A stretch of 64,000 nucleotides of DNA from Rikenellaceae bacterium (GCA_017935625.1 JAGBHC010000031.1:62001-126000); one strand, 5' to 3'. Shown: positions 51,649 through 59,879, counted from the stretch's first letter. The notes: a model not told the origin generated them from the letters alone. A program made the numbers and translations.

Positions 51649-52061
51649 AACGGAAGAACGGGCCGCGGCATACTGAGGTCTTCCACGAGGCCGAATACGG
51701 GCAGGGCAGGGCCCCGCATCATGCCTTTTACCTGCGGCGCAGGGGAGACAAGACGGTACGGTACACACCGGAGGAGGCGGCCGCGCTGTACAAAGCTCTG
51801 GGGCAGGCGCTTGCACGGTATCGAAACGAAGTTACGGAACACACAGACGAGAGGTGCGTCCATCGGATTAGCGTATATGGTCGCCGGGAAGGGCCTTTCG
51901 AGGTATACCGGATGATAAGCGGCTGGGGAGAGGAGCCCGCCGGGGGTACTTGCGGTGGACGGCAGGCACAGGAGAGGCCGGCGGATGAGTGCCGGGCCCG
52001 GGCTCGGTGCCCGTCGATGAGGCCCCGTCACGGATGTAGGTTCAACCGGAAAAACCGTTAG
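51645..52061 (+). CDS. Small basic protein, 138 residues
   Basis: Arginine-rich protein starting MKRKNGPRHTEVFHEAEYG; the middle (YTPEEAAALYKALGQALARY) looks helical. The last 40 residues are Cys/Arg-rich (CRARARCPSMRPRHGCRFNR) and may be readthrough of GC-rich DNA or a metal-binding tail. Last gene of the element. Confidence 0.5.
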   Translation: MKRKNGPRHTEVFHEAEYGQGRAPHHAFYLRRRGDKTVRYTPEEAAALYKALGQALARYRNEVTEHTDERCVHRISVYGRREGPFEVYRMISGWGEEPAGGTCGGRQAQERPADECRARARCPSMRPRHGCRFNRKNR

Positions 52062-52067
52062 TTTTTC

Positions 52068-52088
52068 GTGTGTACACTGTGTGTACAT
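52068..52088. repeat. Arm-type repeat pair, right end
   Basis: GTGTGTACAC (52068-52077) and GTGTGTACAT (52079-52088), again 11 bases apart, mirroring 43039-43059 in the same orientation. Confidence 0.7.
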
Positions 52089-52098
52089 AGACAAAGAA

Positions 52099-52132
52099 AG
52101 AGGCACTTGTGTCACCGTAAGTGCCTCTTTTT
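52099..52132. terminator. Bidirectional terminator at the right end of the element
   Basis: AGAGGCACTT (52099-52108) pairs with AAGTGCCTCT (52119-52128), with T5 on the plus side and a T-rich tract on the minus side. It can end both the element operon and the tRNA-Met transcript. Confidence 0.8.
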
Positions 52133-52135
52133 CAG

Positions 52136-52180
52136 GTGGGCCCAGTAGGGCTTGAACCTACGACCCCCTGATTATGAGTC
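52136..52180 (-). repeat. Attachment site (right), within tRNA-Met
   Basis: Exact 45-base match to 42866-42910. Here it completes the tRNA gene, so insertion keeps the tRNA functional. Confidence 0.93.
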
Positions 52181-52211
52181 AGGTGCTACTAACCAACTGA
52201 GCTATGGGCCC
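52137..52211 (-). tRNA. tRNA with CAT anticodon (Met, or Ile2)
   Basis: Acceptor GGGCCCA pairs with TGGGCCC; anticodon loop CTCATAA holds CAT (52176-52174), and the T-loop is TTCAAGC. It is an elongator-type tRNA, not initiator; a lysidine-modified tRNA-Ile(CAT) cannot be excluded by eye. It is the integration target of the element. Confidence 0.93.
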
Positions 52212-52246
52212 CTTCGAATCGGTCGGAAAGACCTTCAAAGTGAGTG

Positions 52247-52278
52247 CAAAAATAGGGATTTGGAGACAATTTCCCAAA
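52247..52278 (-). promoter_or_regulatory. Promoter of tRNA-Met
   Basis: Minus strand TTTG (52278-52275), 20-base spacer, TATTTTTG (52254-52247); 36 bases before the tRNA. Confidence 0.85.
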
Positions 52279-52638
52279 TTTAGCGATAAAAATGTGGCAT
52301 TTTTCGATGGCGGCGGGTGTTTCGCCGGTTTGCGGCGGGGCGGGAACCGGGCGCAGGGGCTGTCGGGTTTGCGAAAGGCGCGGAGTTTGCAGTAGCGGAC
52401 GCTGCGGAGTTTCTCCGGAAGCGTCCGCTACGGGGAAGCGGCACCGATTCGAATCGGGGCGTCGGGGGACAGGGACCGGAGTATTCGAGGGTCGGAGAGA
52501 GGGGCCGGGCGACTGGCGGTGCGGTGGAGAGCCGGGGTGTTTCGTCGCGGTCAGCGCCGGGTTTCTGCCGGTGCCGGAGCGGAGGGGGGAGATGAGGTTT
52601 TTCGAGAAACGGAAGATACATCTTGGCAAGAATATATC
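52279..52638. other. GC-rich spacer with one strong hairpin
   Basis: No gene supported. A 12-bp inverted repeat (52392-52403 with 52420-52431, GTAGCGGACGCT and its complement) could form a hairpin; there is no T-tail. Confidence 0.55.
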
Positions 52639-52646
52639 TATCTTTG
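52639..52646 (+). promoter_or_regulatory. -7 box of the coiled-coil lipoprotein gene
   Basis: TATCTTTG 30 bases before the ATG; no clear -33 box. Confidence 0.65.
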
Positions 52647-52675
52647 CAGCCGGTATTTCAAAATAGTAGAGTGCT

Positions 52676-53557
52676 ATGAAAAAGATGATTTTTGCGCTTG
52701 TCGCATTGTCTATGTTTTCGTGCGTGAGCCGGAAAAGTGCCGAACACCTGCAGGAGCAGCGGGATTCGCTGTCGGGGGTGGTCGCACAGAAGGATTCGAT
52801 GATTAACAGTGTGTTTGTGACGCTGAACGGCATCACGGAGAATCTGAACGCCATCAAGAGCCGGGAAAATATTCTGACGGCGGCGGTCGATAACGGTGAA
52901 ATCAAGAAGAGCGCCGCGACCCAAATCAGCGAGGATATCACCGTCATCGGCGAGTTGCTGGAGAGCAATCGGCGCAAAATCGCGCAGCTGCAGAGCACGG
53001 CGGCCAAACTGAAAGCGGCCAACGTGGAGATTGCCTCGCTCAACAAGCTGATTGCCGAGCTGCAGACCCAGGTGGATAACAAGAACAGCGAAATCGCCGC
53101 TCTGAAAGAGTCGCTGGCGAAGATGAGCATCGAGGTGCAGGACCTCACCGCGCGCGTGGAGACGCAGAACGACACCATCGAGCTGCTGACCGAAACCCGC
53201 ACCAGCCTGGAAGAGGAGGTGAAGAGCAAGAGCGACCTGCTCAGCACGGCCTACTACATCGTGGGTTCGCAGAAAGAGCTTATCGGCGACCACATCATCT
53301 ACAAGAGCGGATTCGTGGGCCGCACTCTGAAAATCAATGAGAACCGCAATCTCGACAACTTCACTGCCGTGGATACGCGGACGTTCGACCGGGTGGAAAT
53401 CGGACATCGGAACGTGACGGTGGTGACCAATCATCCGGCCGATTCCTACGAATTGCTGATGGACGACAGCGGTGCGGTGGCTTCGCTGGTCATTCGCGAC
53501 CCGGCCCGCTTCTGGGAGCTTTCCAAAGTGCTGGTCATCAGCTATCGTTCGAAGTAG
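52676..53557 (+). CDS. Coiled-coil lipoprotein
   Basis: A 293-residue exported lipoprotein with a short signal and lipobox (LVALSMFSC, Cys16). Residues 20-200 are a long coiled coil with heptads (LQEQRDSLSGVVAQKDSM, KLKAANVEIASLNKLIAEL, EIAALKESLAKMSIEVQDL). A C-terminal beta-rich domain (about 205-293) includes SGFVGRTLKINENRNLDNF. It probably sits in the outer membrane facing the periplasm. Proteins of this layout are common in Bacteroidetes and mostly uncharacterised. Confidence 0.8.
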   Translation: MKKMIFALVALSMFSCVSRKSAEHLQEQRDSLSGVVAQKDSMINSVFVTLNGITENLNAIKSRENILTAAVDNGEIKKSAATQISEDITVIGELLESNRRKIAQLQSTAAKLKAANVEIASLNKLIAELQTQVDNKNSEIAALKESLAKMSIEVQDLTARVETQNDTIELLTETRTSLEEEVKSKSDLLSTAYYIVGSQKELIGDHIIYKSGFVGRTLKINENRNLDNFTAVDTRTFDRVEIGHRNVTVVTNHPADSYELLMDDSGAVASLVIRDPARFWELSKVLVISYRSK

Positions 53558-53629
53558 CCGGTCCCGGACGCGCGCAGGAGCGCGGGAGTCGGGGCGGATG
53601 GAACAAAAATGCCAGAAATATGCGGGTAA

Positions 53630-53662
53630 AGTTTGTTTGTTCGGAAAAATGAACTATCTTTG
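53630..53662 (+). promoter_or_regulatory. Promoter of rpmE2
   Basis: TTTG (53630-53633), 21-base spacer, TATCTTTG (53655-53662). A second TTTG at 53634-53637 gives a 17-base spacer. Confidence 0.75.
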
Positions 53663-53700
53663 CCCCACTGAAATTCATTAATAACAAAACACAACGACAA

Positions 53701-53970
53701 ATGAAAAAAGGTATTCACCCTGAAAATTATCGTTTGGTGGCATTCAAGGACATGTCCAATGACCACGTGTTTTTGTGCAGGTCCGCCGTTTCGACAAAAG
53801 AGACCATCGAAGTGAACGGCGAAACCTATCCCGTGTATAAGATGGAAATTTCCAACACCTCTCACCCGTTCTACACCGGTAAGATGAAGTTGGTAGACAC
53901 CGCAGGACGCGTTGATAAGTTTATGAGCCGCTATCAAAAGCACTACGATAAGAAGAAGGCCGCCAAATAG
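53701..53970 (+). CDS. rpmE2: 50S ribosomal protein L31, type B
   Basis: An 89-residue ribosomal protein of the zinc-free type: it starts MKKGIHPENYRLVAFKDMS and lacks the CxxC pairs of type A L31. SNTSHPFYTGKMKLVDTAGR is the family signature. It has its own promoter and terminator. Confidence 0.97.
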   Translation: MKKGIHPENYRLVAFKDMSNDHVFLCRSAVSTKETIEVNGETYPVYKMEISNTSHPFYTGKMKLVDTAGRVDKFMSRYQKHYDKKKAAK

Positions 53971-54000
53971 TTTTTCGACGGCACTTTTCAAGAAGACGGA

Positions 54001-54036
54001 CGAGGAATCCATTGCGGATTCCTCGTTTTCTTTTTT
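54001..54036 (+). terminator. Terminator of rpmE2
   Basis: CGAGGAATCC (54001-54010) pairs with GGATTCCTCG (54016-54025), then a T-rich run. Confidence 0.9.
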
Positions 54037-54039
54037 CGA

Positions 54040-54875
54040 GGGGAGAGAGAAAGAGAGAGGGGGAGGAGGAGTTTTTCGTTTTTCAGGTTTCTCTTTTGAC
54101 GGAGTGCTTTTCCGGAGAGAGTGTACTTGCCGCAGGCGGTTCGTTTGGCCTGTCCTGTTCGGCCTCGTTGGTTCTGTTCGGTCAAGTGCTGTGTCGTCTC
54201 GTTCTGTCTATCTTAGTTAGTCTTGCCCTGCTCCCTCTTGCGTCCGATTGCCTTTAGCCCGTCCTCGTCATACTCCTTGTCGTGTTTTTGTCCTATCTTG
54301 TTTAGTTTCGTTTGGTCTGCTTCCTCCTGTTATGTCCGTTGCGTTTTGTCCTATCCTCGTCATGTCCTGTCTTGTTGTGTCTGTTGTCGAGCCGTGTTTA
54401 ATCCTATCTTATCTATCCAGCCCTGATTATCCGTAGAATGCGATTTTCGACGGGGCGGAAGATAGGGAGCGAGTGGAACGGGAGGAGTGGATGAAGTGTG
54501 AGGAGCGGAGGAAATGGGCGAAGTGGAGAAAGGGGTAGAACCAGGTGAGGTGGCTGAAAGGGGAATAAGGGTAAAGCAGGAGAGACGGATAGAATGGGTA
54601 AGCGGGTGGAGAGCCGGAGCATGTTGTGGCGGGCTGTGTATGGCTGTTGTCTGAAGCCGTCGTGTCTGAAATCATCGCTGCGTCGGATTGTCGCCTCGGG
54701 AGATATTTTGCGTGATGCGGCTGTCTGGGGTAGCGGGCCCTCTGGGGCAGCGGAACTTCGGGTAGGCGGAGTAGCGTTCATCGGGTCGGTGGCGGGTCGG
54801 TGGCGGGCCGGTGGACCGGGGCGGAGAGTGGAGGCGGCGTGTCGCCGGTCGCGGGGTGTTCCCGGCACGTCCGTA
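54040..54875. other. Noncoding spacer with strand-asymmetric composition
   Basis: From about 54,150 to 54,420 the plus strand is T/C/G-rich with repeated CCTATCTTG-, GTCCTG- and TCCTGTC-like words and almost no A. From about 54,440 to 54,600 it switches to purine-rich (GGAGGAGTGGATGAAGTG-like). No start-to-stop reading with normal composition exists in either direction. I see no RNA gene. Confidence 0.6.
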
Positions 54876-54917
54876 AAAACAGACAGCGGATTTCCCTATT
54901 CGGGGAAATCCGCTGTC
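54876..54917 (-). terminator. Terminator of pyruvate:ferredoxin oxidoreductase
   Basis: Perfect 15-bp stem (54882-54896 with 54903-54917), followed on the minus strand by TGTTTTTACGG. Confidence 0.9.
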
Positions 54918-54974
54918 CGGTATGCGTTGCGATGCCGGACCGGAGGGGCCGGCATCGCGGGTGTTACGGTCGGA

Positions 54975-57900
54975 TTACTTCTTGGAGTAGTCCATGCCGG
55001 CGCGACGGACGTAGGTCTCGTAACGCCACTTGGCATTCTCCTCGGCGGCGGCGAACAGCTCGGCTGCCTCGGCCGGGAAGGCCTTCATGAGCGAAGTGTA
55101 ACGCACCTCCTTGTTGAGGAAAGCCTGGAACTTGCTCCAGTCGGGCTCTTTCGAGTCGAGCTTGAAGGGGTTCTGTCCGGCTGCCTCCAGCGAAGGATTG
55201 TATCTCCACAGATGCCAGTAACCGCACTCTACGGCCTGCTTGCCGATGGTCTGGGTGCGGGTCATGCCGCCCTTGATACCGTGGTTGATGCAGGGTGCGT
55301 AGGCGATGATGAGCGACGGGCCGGGATAGGCCTCGGCCTCTTTGAGCACCTGAAGCAGCTGGTTCTGGCTTGCGCCGATGGAGACCTGAGCGACGTATAC
55401 GTAACCGTAGGTCATGGCGATGGCGCCGATGTCCTTCTTGCGGATGCGCTTGCCGCTCGATGCGAATTTGGCTACCGCACCGATGGGGGTGGACTTCGAA
55501 GACTGGCCGCCGGTGTTGGAGTAAACCTCGGTATCGACAATCAGCACGTTCACGTCCATGCCCGAAGCCAGCACGTGGTCCACGCCGCCGAAGCCGATGT
55601 CGTAGCCCCAGCCGTCGCCGCCGATAATCCACTGGCTCTTCTTGACGAAGTAGTTCTTCATCTCCAGCAGCTCCTTGCAGGCGTCGCAGCCGCAGGCCTC
55701 CATCATGGGGATGAGGCGGGCGCTCACCTCGGCGCTCTTCTCGCTGCTGCCGCGGTTCTCAATCCACTCCTTCATGACGCCTTTCAGCTCGTCGGAGCAG
55801 CATGCGCACTCGGCGATGGCACGTTCCATCTTGGCCTGTACCTTGTCGCGGAGTTTCTCCATGCCGATGTGCATGCCCAGACCGAACTCGGCGTTGTCCT
55901 CGAAGAGCGAGTTGGCCCATGCGGGACCCTGGCCCTTGCTGTTGGTGCAGTAGGGGGTTGAGGGAGCCGAACCCGAGTAGATGGAGGTACAGCCGGTGGC
56001 GTTGGCAACCATCATCTTGTCGCCGAAGAGCTGGGTGATGGTCTTGATATAGGGAGTTTCGCCGCAACCTGCGCAGGCTCCGGAGAACTCGAAGAGCGGT
56101 TGTACGAACTGGGTGCCTTTGACGGTCTTGGTCTTGTCCATCACGGAGTCTTTGTAGCCGACGGTGCCGTGCATGTAGTTCCACTTCTCGACCTGGTCCA
56201 TCTGGCTCTCCAGCGGTTTCATGGCCAGCGCCTTGGTGGGGGCGGGGCAGACGTCCACGCAGTTGCCGCAGCCGGTACAGTCGAGCGGGCTCACCTGGAT
56301 GCGGAACTTGTACTCCTTGGTACCGCCCAGGCCCTGCTTGAAGGTGGTGCCTGCGGGTGCGCCTTCGGCCTCGGCCTCGGTGGCCAGGAAGGGACGGATG
56401 GCGGCATGGGGGCAGACATAGGAGCACTGGTTGCACTGGATACAGTTGTCTACGGCCCACTCGGGAACATTCACGGCGATGCCGCGCTTCTCATAGGCTG
56501 CGGTTCCGTTGTCCCAGGTGCCGTCCTCGCGGCCGTTGAATGCGCTCACGGGCAGGGTGTCGCCCTTGAGGTTGTTGATGGGCTCCACGATTTTGGTCAC
56601 GAACTCGGGCTTGCAGCCGCAGCTCTTGGCCTCGGCCGCGGGCTCGGTCAGCGCGGCCCATTCGGCCGGAACCTCCACTTTCTCTACGGCCGCACCGCCG
56701 GCATCGACGGCTGCGTAGTTCATATTGACGATGTCCTCGCCCTTCTTGCCGTAGGTCTTGTAGATGGCGTGCTTCATCTCCTCGACGGCCTTGTCGAAGG
56801 GAATCACGTTGGCAATCTTGAAGAATGCGCTCTGCATGATGGTGTTGGTGCGGTTGCCCAGGCCCAGCTCGGCAGCAATCTTGGTCGCGTTGATGATATA
56901 GAAGTTAATCTTGTTCTTGGCCAGGTAGACCTTCATGTGTACGGGCAGCGTCTGGCAGGTGGTCTTGGCGTCGTGCACGCTGTTGAGCAGGAACGAGCCG
57001 CCGCTCTTCAGACCCTTCAGCACGTCGTACTTGTCCACGTAGCTCGGCACGTGGCAGGCCACGAAGTCGGGGGTGGTCACCAGGTAGGGCGAGGTGATGG
57101 GCTGGTCGCCGAAACGCAGGTGCGAAGAGGTGTAGCCGCCCGATTTCTTGCTGTCGTAGGAGAAGTAGGCCTGGCAGTATTTGTCGGTCGAACCGCCGAT
57201 GATTTTAATTGAGTTCTTGTTGGCGCCCACCGTACCGTCGGCACCCAGACCGAAGAAGAGGGCCTCGAAGGTACCGGGCTTGGCCAGCGAAATCTCTTCG
57301 CCGACGGGCAGCGAGAGGTTGGTCACGTCGTCCACGATACCCACGGTGAAGTGGTTCTTGGGCTCGGCTGCGGCCAGGTTCTTGTAGACGGCCAGCATCT
57401 GTGCGGGCGTGGTGTCCTTGGAGGAGAGACCGTAGCGGCCGCCGATGATTTCGGGGGCGTTGGTCTTGCCGTAGAAGATATCCTTCACGTCGAGGTAGAG
57501 GGGTTCGCCGTTGGCTCCCGGCTCCTTGGTGCGGTCGAGCACGCAGAGGCGCTTCACGCTGGCGGGAACCGCAGCCATGAAGTACTTCTCGGAGAAGGGG
57601 CGGTAGAGGTGTACGGTGATGACGCCCACCTTCTGGCCCTGGGCGGTGAGGTAGTCCACGGTCTCCTTGAGGGTCTCGGTAACCGAACCCATGGCGACAA
57701 CCACGTTCTCGGCGTCGGGGGCACCGTAATAGGTGACGGGCTTGTATTCGCGGCCGGTGATGGCGGAAATCTTGGTCATGGCCTCGGCCACCATGTCGGG
57801 AACCGCGTCGTAGAACTTGTTCGACGCCTCGCGGGTCTGGAAGTAGATATCGGGGTTCTGTGCGGTGCCTCGGGTCACGGGGCTTTCGGGGTTGAGGCTG

Positions 57901-58520
57901 CGCTTGCGGAAGGCGTCGAGCGCCTGGCGGTCGAGCAGCGGTGCGAGGTCGGCCTCTTCCATGAGCTCCACCTTCTGAATCTCGTGCGAGGTGCGGAAAC
58001 CGTCGAAGAAGTGCAGGAACGGAACGCGGCTTTTGAGCGCCACGAGGTGTGCGACGCCGGCCAGGTCCATCACCTCCTGTACGGAGCTGGTAGCCATCAT
58101 GGCGAAACCGGTCTGGCGGGTGGCCATGACATCCTGGTGGTCGCCGAAGATGGAGAGCGACTGTGCGGCCAGCGCACGGGCCGATACGTGGAATACGCCC
58201 GGAAGCAATTCGCCTGCAATCTTGTACATGTTAGGAATCATGAGCAGCAGACCCTGCGAAGCGGTGAAGGTGGTCGAGAGAGCACCCGACTGCAACGAGC
58301 CGTGGAGCGCACCGGCGGCACCTGCCTCCGACTGCATCTCGACGACCTTGACTGTTTCGCCGAACAGGTTCTTGCGTCCTCCGGCAGCCCATTCGTCCAC
58401 ATATTCTGCCATGGTGGACGACGGGGTGATGGGGTAAATCGCGGCAACCTCGCTGAACATGTAAGCGATGTGGGCTGCGGCGTAATTACCGTCACACGTG
58501 ATAAATTTCTTCTTTCCCAT
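54975..58520 (-). CDS. nifJ: Pyruvate:ferredoxin (flavodoxin) oxidoreductase
   Basis: A 1181-residue single-chain enzyme that oxidises pyruvate to acetyl-CoA and CO2, passing electrons to ferredoxin; central to anaerobic energy metabolism. Domains follow the standard order. First is the N-terminal pyrimidine-binding domain (ITCDGNYAAAHIAYMFSEVA, AIYPITPSSTMAEYVD), then CoA-interacting and gamma domains. Next come two ferredoxin clusters (CIQCNQCSYVCPHAAI and CTGCGNCVDVCPAP). Last is the TPP domain (GGDGWGYDIGFGGVDHVL, TEVYSNTGGQSSKSTPIG), with a further cluster-binding CAGCGE. The gene is monocistronic with a full promoter and a strong terminator. Confidence 0.98.
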   Translation of the reverse strand: MGKKKFITCDGNYAAAHIAYMFSEVAAIYPITPSSTMAEYVDEWAAGGRKNLFGETVKVVEMQSEAGAAGALHGSLQSGALSTTFTASQGLLLMIPNMYKIAGELLPGVFHVSARALAAQSLSIFGDHQDVMATRQTGFAMMATSSVQEVMDLAGVAHLVALKSRVPFLHFFDGFRTSHEIQKVELMEEADLAPLLDRQALDAFRKRSLNPESPVTRGTAQNPDIYFQTREASNKFYDAVPDMVAEAMTKISAITGREYKPVTYYGAPDAENVVVAMGSVTETLKETVDYLTAQGQKVGVITVHLYRPFSEKYFMAAVPASVKRLCVLDRTKEPGANGEPLYLDVKDIFYGKTNAPEIIGGRYGLSSKDTTPAQMLAVYKNLAAAEPKNHFTVGIVDDVTNLSLPVGEEISLAKPGTFEALFFGLGADGTVGANKNSIKIIGGSTDKYCQAYFSYDSKKSGGYTSSHLRFGDQPITSPYLVTTPDFVACHVPSYVDKYDVLKGLKSGGSFLLNSVHDAKTTCQTLPVHMKVYLAKNKINFYIINATKIAAELGLGNRTNTIMQSAFFKIANVIPFDKAVEEMKHAIYKTYGKKGEDIVNMNYAAVDAGGAAVEKVEVPAEWAALTEPAAEAKSCGCKPEFVTKIVEPINNLKGDTLPVSAFNGREDGTWDNGTAAYEKRGIAVNVPEWAVDNCIQCNQCSYVCPHAAIRPFLATEAEAEGAPAGTTFKQGLGGTKEYKFRIQVSPLDCTGCGNCVDVCPAPTKALAMKPLESQMDQVEKWNYMHGTVGYKDSVMDKTKTVKGTQFVQPLFEFSGACAGCGETPYIKTITQLFGDKMMVANATGCTSIYSGSAPSTPYCTNSKGQGPAWANSLFEDNAEFGLGMHIGMEKLRDKVQAKMERAIAECACCSDELKGVMKEWIENRGSSEKSAEVSARLIPMMEACGCDACKELLEMKNYFVKKSQWIIGGDGWGYDIGFGGVDHVLASGMDVNVLIVDTEVYSNTGGQSSKSTPIGAVAKFASSGKRIRKKDIGAIAMTYGYVYVAQVSIGASQNQLLQVLKEAEAYPGPSLIIAYAPCINHGIKGGMTRTQTIGKQAVECGYWHLWRYNPSLEAAGQNPFKLDSKEPDWSKFQAFLNKEVRYTSLMKAFPAEAAELFAAAEENAKWRYETYVRRAGMDYSKK

Positions 58521-58620
58521 TTTCTGATTAAAGATTTTCTTACTGTATTGTATCTTTATTGGTTCATTCTCTTGCTGATAGGGGGTATGGGTCCCCGGAA
58601 GGGGCGCATACCGCGCACCG

Positions 58621-58652
58621 CAAAGATAGTATTTCCCGGAATCATAACCAAA
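58621..58652 (-). promoter_or_regulatory. Promoter of the PFOR gene
   Basis: Minus strand TTTG (58652-58649), exactly 20 bases, TATCTTTG (58628-58621); about 100-base leader. Confidence 0.88.
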
Positions 58653-58718
58653 TACTCATACCCAAATATTTATAATAAAACGGCCCGTCGGCCGGCCGGC
58701 GCCGGCCGGGTGCGGCGG

Positions 58719-59123
58719 CTATCCGAGTTCCTTCTTGAGGGTGAGTCCTCCCCACTGATTGACCGCGTATTCGGTCCGCTCGGTCAGGCGGCCGTCGGTG
58801 TAGCAGGCCACGGCGGCGGCGAACGGCGGCGAATTGCGGATGATGTCCGAGTGGGGGAAGGTGTTGGCCACGGCGTAGAGGAAGAATTCCGCCCGGACGC
58901 AGGGCGGCGTTTCGAGCGTCACCTTCGCACCGCGGGCGTAGCCGGCCGGGCGGGTGCGCGATTCGATGCCGCTGCCGATGTCGTAGACCTTGTCGGAGAG
59001 ATTGACGTAGTCGGCAATCCCTCCGTCGGCATCGTAACATGCCGCACTTATATATAAATTGTAGCGCCACCACTCTTCGTAGTCGCACTCCAGCTCTATA
59101 CGGTATCTTTTCAGCTCTTTCAT
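58719..59123 (-). CDS. Hypothetical protein, 134 residues
   Basis: Start MKELKRYRIELECDYEEWWR at 59123 is preferred; the in-frame ATG at 59180 would lie upstream of the promoter -7 box. The protein is beta-rich with no signal peptide (VYDIGSGIESRT, AEFFLYAVANTFPHSD, YAVNQWGGLTLKKELG). No family recognised. Transcribed divergently from yceD. Confidence 0.7.
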   Translation of the reverse strand: MKELKRYRIELECDYEEWWRYNLYISAACYDADGGIADYVNLSDKVYDIGSGIESRTRPAGYARGAKVTLETPPCVRAEFFLYAVANTFPHSDIIRNSPPFAAAVACYTDGRLTERTEYAVNQWGGLTLKKELG

Positions 59124-59165
59124 CGGTACGGATGCGACGTCCGGAACGGGGCGTCTTTGCGAGGC

Positions 59166-59173
59166 CAAAGTTA
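59166..59173 (-). promoter_or_regulatory. -7 box of the hypothetical gene at 58719
   Basis: Minus strand TAACTTTG at 59173-59166, 43 bases before the start at 59123. Confidence 0.65.
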
Positions 59174-59191
59174 CAAACATTTACACAAATC

Positions 59192-59222
59192 TTTGCAAAT
59201 AGATTAAAAATGTATAACTTTG
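59192..59222 (+). promoter_or_regulatory. Promoter of the yceD-rpmF-plsX-fabH operon
   Basis: TTTG (59192-59195), 19-base spacer, TAACTTTG (59215-59222), 20 bases before yceD. It sits back to back with the leftward promoter. Confidence 0.8.
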
Positions 59223-59242
59223 CACCCTATTATTAGCTTGAA

Positions 59243-59854
59243 ATGGATGTTTTGAGAGAATATATCATCCCTTTCAAAGGCCTGAAAAACGGCGACTACG
59301 ACTATTCGTTTCCGGTCGATGGCGCTCTTTTCCAGGCGTTTGAGAGCGCCGAAATAAAAGACGGCAAGGCGGTGGCCGACGTGGCGATGACCAAGGGCGA
59401 CACCGCGTTGCAGTTGCGTGTGACGATATGCGGAGAGGTGGTGGTCGAGTGCGACCGATGCCTGGAGGACTGCACGCTGCCGGTGCGTTTTTCCGGCGAG
59501 CTGGAGGTGCGTTTTTCCGAGCAGGGCGAGGAGTTCGACGGAGAGACGATGTGGCTGGAGCCCGGTGAGCGGGAGCTCGACCTGGCGCAGTACATCTACG
59601 AGAGCGTGGTGCTGAGCCTCCCCTACCAGCGGGTGCATCCCGCGGGGCCCGACGGAGAGCCGACCTGCGACCCGCAGATGCTGTCGCGCTTTAGAATCGT
59701 CACCGAACAGGAGTTCGAGCGCATCGAAGAGCAGGCCGTCGAGCGGCAGATGGCGGAAGATGCCGAGACCATCGAGGAGAAGCTCCGGGGCAACGGCGAC
59801 TTCGCCAAGTTGCAGGCCGTGAAGGAGTCGCTCGAAAAAGAGACGAAAGATTAG
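59243..59854 (+). CDS. yceD: DUF177 (YceD) family protein
   Basis: A 203-residue cytoplasmic protein of the DUF177 family, always linked to rpmF and fatty-acid genes and associated with 23S rRNA accumulation. Signature residues are the metal-like CDRCLEDCTLPV and the acidic ELDLAQYIYESVVLSLPYQR. The C-terminal 50 residues are a charged helix. It heads a four-gene operon. Confidence 0.93.
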   Translation: MDVLREYIIPFKGLKNGDYDYSFPVDGALFQAFESAEIKDGKAVADVAMTKGDTALQLRVTICGEVVVECDRCLEDCTLPVRFSGELEVRFSEQGEEFDGETMWLEPGERELDLAQYIYESVVLSLPYQRVHPAGPDGEPTCDPQMLSRFRIVTEQEFERIEEQAVERQMAEDAETIEEKLRGNGDFAKLQAVKESLEKETKD

Positions 59855-59879
59855 GTAAACTTAAAATAAACATAGAGAA

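Larger units (their letters stand above)
42866..52180. mobile_element. 9.27-kb integrative element in tRNA-Met (P4-like satellite or IME)
   Basis: Bounded by an exact 45-base repeat (42866-42910 and 52136-52180) that equals the 3' part of the tRNA-Met gene. Contents in order are a tyrosine integrase, an excisionase-like protein, an unknown protein, a primase-helicase, an iteron origin, an antirepressor and a small repressor on the minus strand, and then six small plus-strand proteins. There are no structural, packaging, lysis or conjugation genes. The plan resembles P4-type phage satellites: integration plus autonomous replication plus a switch. Confidence 0.88.

Noticed and set aside
42866-52180. 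Complete prophage or conjugative transposon
   Set aside because: No terminase, capsid, tail, lysis, relaxase or type IV secretion genes are present in the 9.27 kb.
57351-59057. Long plus-strand frame opposite the PFOR gene
   Set aside because: Gly/Val/Leu-rich antisense translation without motifs; PFOR on the minus strand has all expected cluster and cofactor sites.
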